NCBI GenBank assembly: GCA_036986135.1
Contig: BTQZ01000011.1
Span: 1 to 60,357 of the forward strand
Length of the DNA stretch: 60,357 nt
Direction: 5' to 3'
Source of the DNA: JADFRG01 sp036986135
GTDB taxonomy: Bacteria > Chloroflexota > Anaerolineae > Anaerolineales > E44-bin32
Part shown: positions 58,072-60,357 of the stretch, one piece after another
How positions within the stretch are numbered: position 1 is the stretch's first letter
Layout: every line of letters starts with the position of its first letter
Program-made: the position numbers and the translations under genes
Notes under the pieces: model-generated
The model's database searches: none
Seen by the model: the letters and a program-made list of their open reading frames with translations, nothing else
Told to the model about the DNA's origin: nothing

Positions 58072-59006
58072 ACTTCCTCGTTACCGGCGCCGCCGGTTTC
58101 CTTGGTTCCGCGCTCGCCAATCGACTTGCAAGGGAAGGTCACCAGGTCCGAGGGCTGGATGATCTTTCTGCGGGCGATCCCGGCCGCCTGGATCCGGACG
58201 TCTTATTTACTCGTGGGGATGTCGTGGATCGCCCAAAACTCTGGACCCTGCTTCAGGACGTAGATTGCATTTACCACCTTGCTGCCAGGGTCTCCGTGCC
58301 CGAGTCGGTGCTCTACCCCCGAGAGTACAACGCGGTCAACGTTGGAGGCACGGTCAGCGTCATGGAAGCCATGCGAGATGTCGGCGTGAAGCGGGTGGTC
58401 TTCATTTCGTCGGGTGCGGTTTACGGCGATCAAGGAAGCCAGCCGCTGTCGGAAGACTCTCCGCCCCAGCCCCAATCACCCTACGCAGTATCGAAGCTAT
58501 CTGCAGAATACTATGTTCGGACCATTGGAGCGCTCTGGGGTATTGAGACGGTGGCCCTTCGGGTGTTTAACGTCTACGGACCTGGCCAGCCCCTTCCCGC
58601 AGCTCACCCACCCGTCATTCCCAATTTTTTGAGACGTACGGTGAGGGGCGGCACGCTGGTCATATATGGGCAGGGACAGCAGACCCGCGACTTCGTCTAC
58701 CTTACAGACGCAATCGAAGCCATGGTATCGGCCGCTACCGCGCCCACGATCGACAGGTCCGTCATCAATATCGGCAGCGGAGTTGAAACCTCCATCCGCA
58801 AGCTTGCGCAGGATGTGCTGGAGGCGGTAGGCAGCCGTGCCGAATGGATTTTCAAGGAAGACCAGGATCCAGGCTCCTCGCGGATGTGCGCCGATATTAG
58901 TCGTGCGCGCAAGAAGCTGGGATATCGTCCGGTCGTAAGCTTGCGCGAGGGCCTTGAAAGAGCGATCGCTCAGGACCCTCGATTCCAACCCGTGCCGGTT
59001 GAGTAA
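58068..59006 (+). CDS. NAD-dependent epimerase/dehydratase (UDP-glucose 4-epimerase-like)
   Basis: 312 residues of the extended short-chain dehydrogenase family. NAD-binding motif VTGAAGFLGSALANRL at the N-terminus, DLS-type turn, substrate motif YHLAARVSVPES, catalytic Ser (FISSGAVYGDQG) and YAVSKLSAE (YxxxK). RVFNVYGPGQ and RDFVYLTDAIEAM are typical of sugar-nucleotide epimerases. It probably acts on a nucleotide sugar for surface glycans; the exact sugar is not evident. It begins an operon with the DNA glycosylase and fabI genes. Confidence 0.92.
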   Translation: MNFLVTGAAGFLGSALANRLAREGHQVRGLDDLSAGDPGRLDPDVLFTRGDVVDRPKLWTLLQDVDCIYHLAARVSVPESVLYPREYNAVNVGGTVSVMEAMRDVGVKRVVFISSGAVYGDQGSQPLSEDSPPQPQSPYAVSKLSAEYYVRTIGALWGIETVALRVFNVYGPGQPLPAAHPPVIPNFLRRTVRGGTLVIYGQGQQTRDFVYLTDAIEAMVSAATAPTIDRSVINIGSGVETSIRKLAQDVLEAVGSRAEWIFKEDQDPGSSRMCADISRARKKLGYRPVVSLREGLERAIAQDPRFQPVPVE

Positions 59007-59682
59007 TTCCCCTCGATATGCCAGGCGTGATTTCGATCGCGCCACTCTTGAAGTCTGCCGCGGGTTGCTGGGCCAGCGCCTCGTCAAGCTGGAGTCAGAT
59101 GGCACGCGCCTGTCGGGACTGATCGTTGAAGCCGAGGCGTACATCGGCCGGGAGGATAAGGGCTGCCATGCGAGCGCAGGGCTAACGCCGCGGAACGGTA
59201 CCATGTGGGGGCCGCCGGGTCACGCCTACGTCTATTTCACATATGGAATGCATTGGATGCTCAACCTCGTAACAGAGGGTGCGGGCCGACCGGCGGCAGT
59301 GCTTCTGCGCACCGTACTGCCTGTCGAAGGTGTTTCAATGATGCGGAAGCGCCGTACCGCCTGGCGAAAGTCCCGCGGGGTCCGCGGCCCTGCACCCTGG
59401 GAGAATGAGACGAAGCGCGCGGCCAGCAGCCCGGCCCAATTCACGGACGGTCCGGCCAAGATCTGCCAGGCCTTGAGCATCGATCGCACTTGGGATGGCC
59501 ATGATCTGTGCAATCCGGATTCGCGGCTGTTCGTTGAAAAACGACCTGCGCTTATGGGTGTGACCACCGGGCCCCGTGTGGGGTTAAATTCGGTACCGGA
59601 GCCATGGAAAAGCATCCCCTGGAGATTTCGTGTAGATCGGGGGCTCTATACTGAGCTCGTAGCAGAGGAGGGACTCGCATGA
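58999..59682 (+). CDS. 3-methyladenine DNA glycosylase (AAG/MPG family)
   Basis: Excises alkylated and deaminated purines in base excision repair. 227 residues. Characteristic motifs: VCRGLLGQRLVKLE, LSGLIVEAEAYIGREDKGCH (catalytic Glu in VEAEAY), GHAYVYFTYGMHWMLNLV and GPAKICQALSIDRTWDG. The end VDRGLYTELVAEEGLA is family-like. The start is a TTG within the last codons of the epimerase gene (8-nt overlap); no ATG lies in frame nearby. It ends in an ATGA overlap with fabI. Confidence 0.94.
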   Translation: MSNSPRYARRDFDRATLEVCRGLLGQRLVKLESDGTRLSGLIVEAEAYIGREDKGCHASAGLTPRNGTMWGPPGHAYVYFTYGMHWMLNLVTEGAGRPAAVLLRTVLPVEGVSMMRKRRTAWRKSRGVRGPAPWENETKRAASSPAQFTDGPAKICQALSIDRTWDGHDLCNPDSRLFVEKRPALMGVTTGPRVGLNSVPEPWKSIPWRFRVDRGLYTELVAEEGLA

Positions 59683-60357
59683 AATTGTTGGAAGGCAAAC
59701 GCGCGCTGATCTTCGGCGTGGCAAATGATCATTCGATCGCGTGGGGTATTGCAAAGGCGATGCACGAACAGGGTGCCGAGCTAGCGTTCTCTTATGCCGC
59801 CGAAGCGTTGGAGCGGCGGGTTCGCCCTTTGGCCGAATCGGTAGGTTCGAGCTTCGTGGAGCAGTGTAACGTCACAGAGGACGCGGAGATCGAATCGGTA
59901 TTCGAGAAAGCCGCCGATGAGTTTGGAACGATCGACATTCTGGTGCATGCGGTTGCGTTTGCCGGGCGAGAAGAACTGGAGGGCGATTTCCACAAGACCA
60001 CGCGGGAGGGTTTTCGCGTGGCGATGGAGGTCAGTGTCTACTCATTTCTCGCGTTGGCGCGCGCCAGCCTGCCGTTGATGCCGGATGGCGGCTCCATGAT
60101 GACGCTGACATTCTACGCCTCGGAGAAGGTCTTTCCGAATTACAACGTCATGGCAGTGGCCAAGTCTGCGTTGGAATCCACCACGCGTTACCTGGCGGCC
60201 GATTTTGGACCGCGAGGAATCCGAGTGAACGCCATCTCACCCGGCCCGGTTAGGACGCTCTCCGCGGCCGGAGTGAGCGGATTCAAGCGCATGTACAGGG
60301 AGTTTCCAGCAGTTGCACCGCTGCGGCGCCACATATCGCCGGAAGATATCGGCCATT
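59679..60357 (+). CDS. fabI: Enoyl-[acyl-carrier-protein] reductase FabI, 5' part
   Basis: Last reductive step of fatty-acid elongation. 226 codons are visible and the frame runs off the window. MKLLEGKRALIFGVANDHSIAWGIA is the FabI-type NAD-binding N-terminus, HAVAFA precedes the substrate loop, and the catalytic Tyr and Lys lie in FPNYNVMAVAKSALESTTRY (Tyr-x6-Lys); GIRVNAISPGPVRTLSAAGV follows. GAGGAGG lies just before the ATG, which overlaps the stop of the glycosylase gene. The 3' end is missing (about 30-35 residues in a typical FabI). Confidence 0.96.
   Translation, partial: MKLLEGKRALIFGVANDHSIAWGIAKAMHEQGAELAFSYAAEALERRVRPLAESVGSSFVEQCNVTEDAEIESVFEKAADEFGTIDILVHAVAFAGREELEGDFHKTTREGFRVAMEVSVYSFLALARASLPLMPDGGSMMTLTFYASEKVFPNYNVMAVAKSALESTTRYLAADFGPRGIRVNAISPGPVRTLSAAGVSGFKRMYREFPAVAPLRRHISPEDIGH

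Overview
The window reads as one chromosome segment of a GC-rich, free-living bacterium, most likely a member of the Chloroflexota (Anaerolineae-like), probably from an environmental genome. The lineage is inferred from gene content: a T-box-controlled leuS, diadenylate cyclase with CdaR, a PstA-type c-di-AMP receptor, extended -10 promoters placed almost on top of start codons, and a DeoC/RpiB-type microcompartment. There is no rRNA or other decisive taxonomic marker. I see no prophage, insertion sequence or CRISPR array. Genes are dense, on both strands, with many ATGA/TGATG overlaps.

Layout. 1-10.1 kb (+): end of polA, a TPR protein, cdaA-cdaR, der, lepB, a receiver-GAF signalling protein, an unknown gene and tpiA. 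10.2-16.8 kb (-): a complete bacterial microcompartment operon: GntR regulator, RpiB homologue, DeoC, two tandem-domain BMC-T shell proteins, one BMC-H, three BMC-P vertex proteins and a CoA-acylating aldehyde dehydrogenase. The three enzymes carry N-terminal amphipathic helices that look like encapsulation peptides. This matches the sugar-phosphate-utilising (SPU) class, in which deoxyribose 5-phosphate would be cleaved to glyceraldehyde 3-phosphate and acetaldehyde and the aldehyde oxidised to acetyl-CoA. A perfect 28-bp palindrome lies in the operon promoter, and a large stem-loop separates the BMC-H gene from the genes downstream. 17-20.3 kb: three unknown genes, a repeat cluster, thyA-folA. 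20.7-29 kb: comEC, then a REC-GGDEF protein, a histidine kinase and a REC-PAS protein with a very long disordered tail. 29-34 kb: an SPFH protein, dtd, a SelW-type selenoprotein, a YtxH protein, a PhoB/PhoR-like two-component pair with a duplicated receiver fragment, and ridA. 34.3-37.3 kb: leuS with its T-box leader and two tRNA-Ala genes. 37.5-44.3 kb: an M24 peptidase, two tandem esterases, an EF-G-like GTPase, a membrane-anchored thioredoxin whose active site uses an in-frame UGA, an alkaline-phosphatase-superfamily enzyme and a flavin reductase. 44.4-49 kb (-): a stand-alone PstA-like c-di-AMP receptor, a Na+/H+ antiporter with a PstA-like domain fused to its C-terminus, and a large glycosidase. 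49-60 kb: a MaoC dehydratase, a class A penicillin-binding protein, a degenerate COG1743-like DNA methylase, two peptidases, a sugar-nucleotide epimerase, 3-methyladenine DNA glycosylase and the start of fabI.

Three observations stand out. First, there are two genes whose UGA codon falls exactly at a redox-active position (CxxU in SelW, UxxC in the thioredoxin); the SelW gene also has a hairpin with a GGUCU loop at the expected SECIS distance. Conventional annotation would truncate or split both. Second, a c-di-AMP circuit is visible: synthase (cdaA), its partner (cdaR), a free receptor, and an ion antiporter carrying a receptor-like domain. Third, the microcompartment operon contains an RpiB homologue in which the usual catalytic cysteine is an aspartate.
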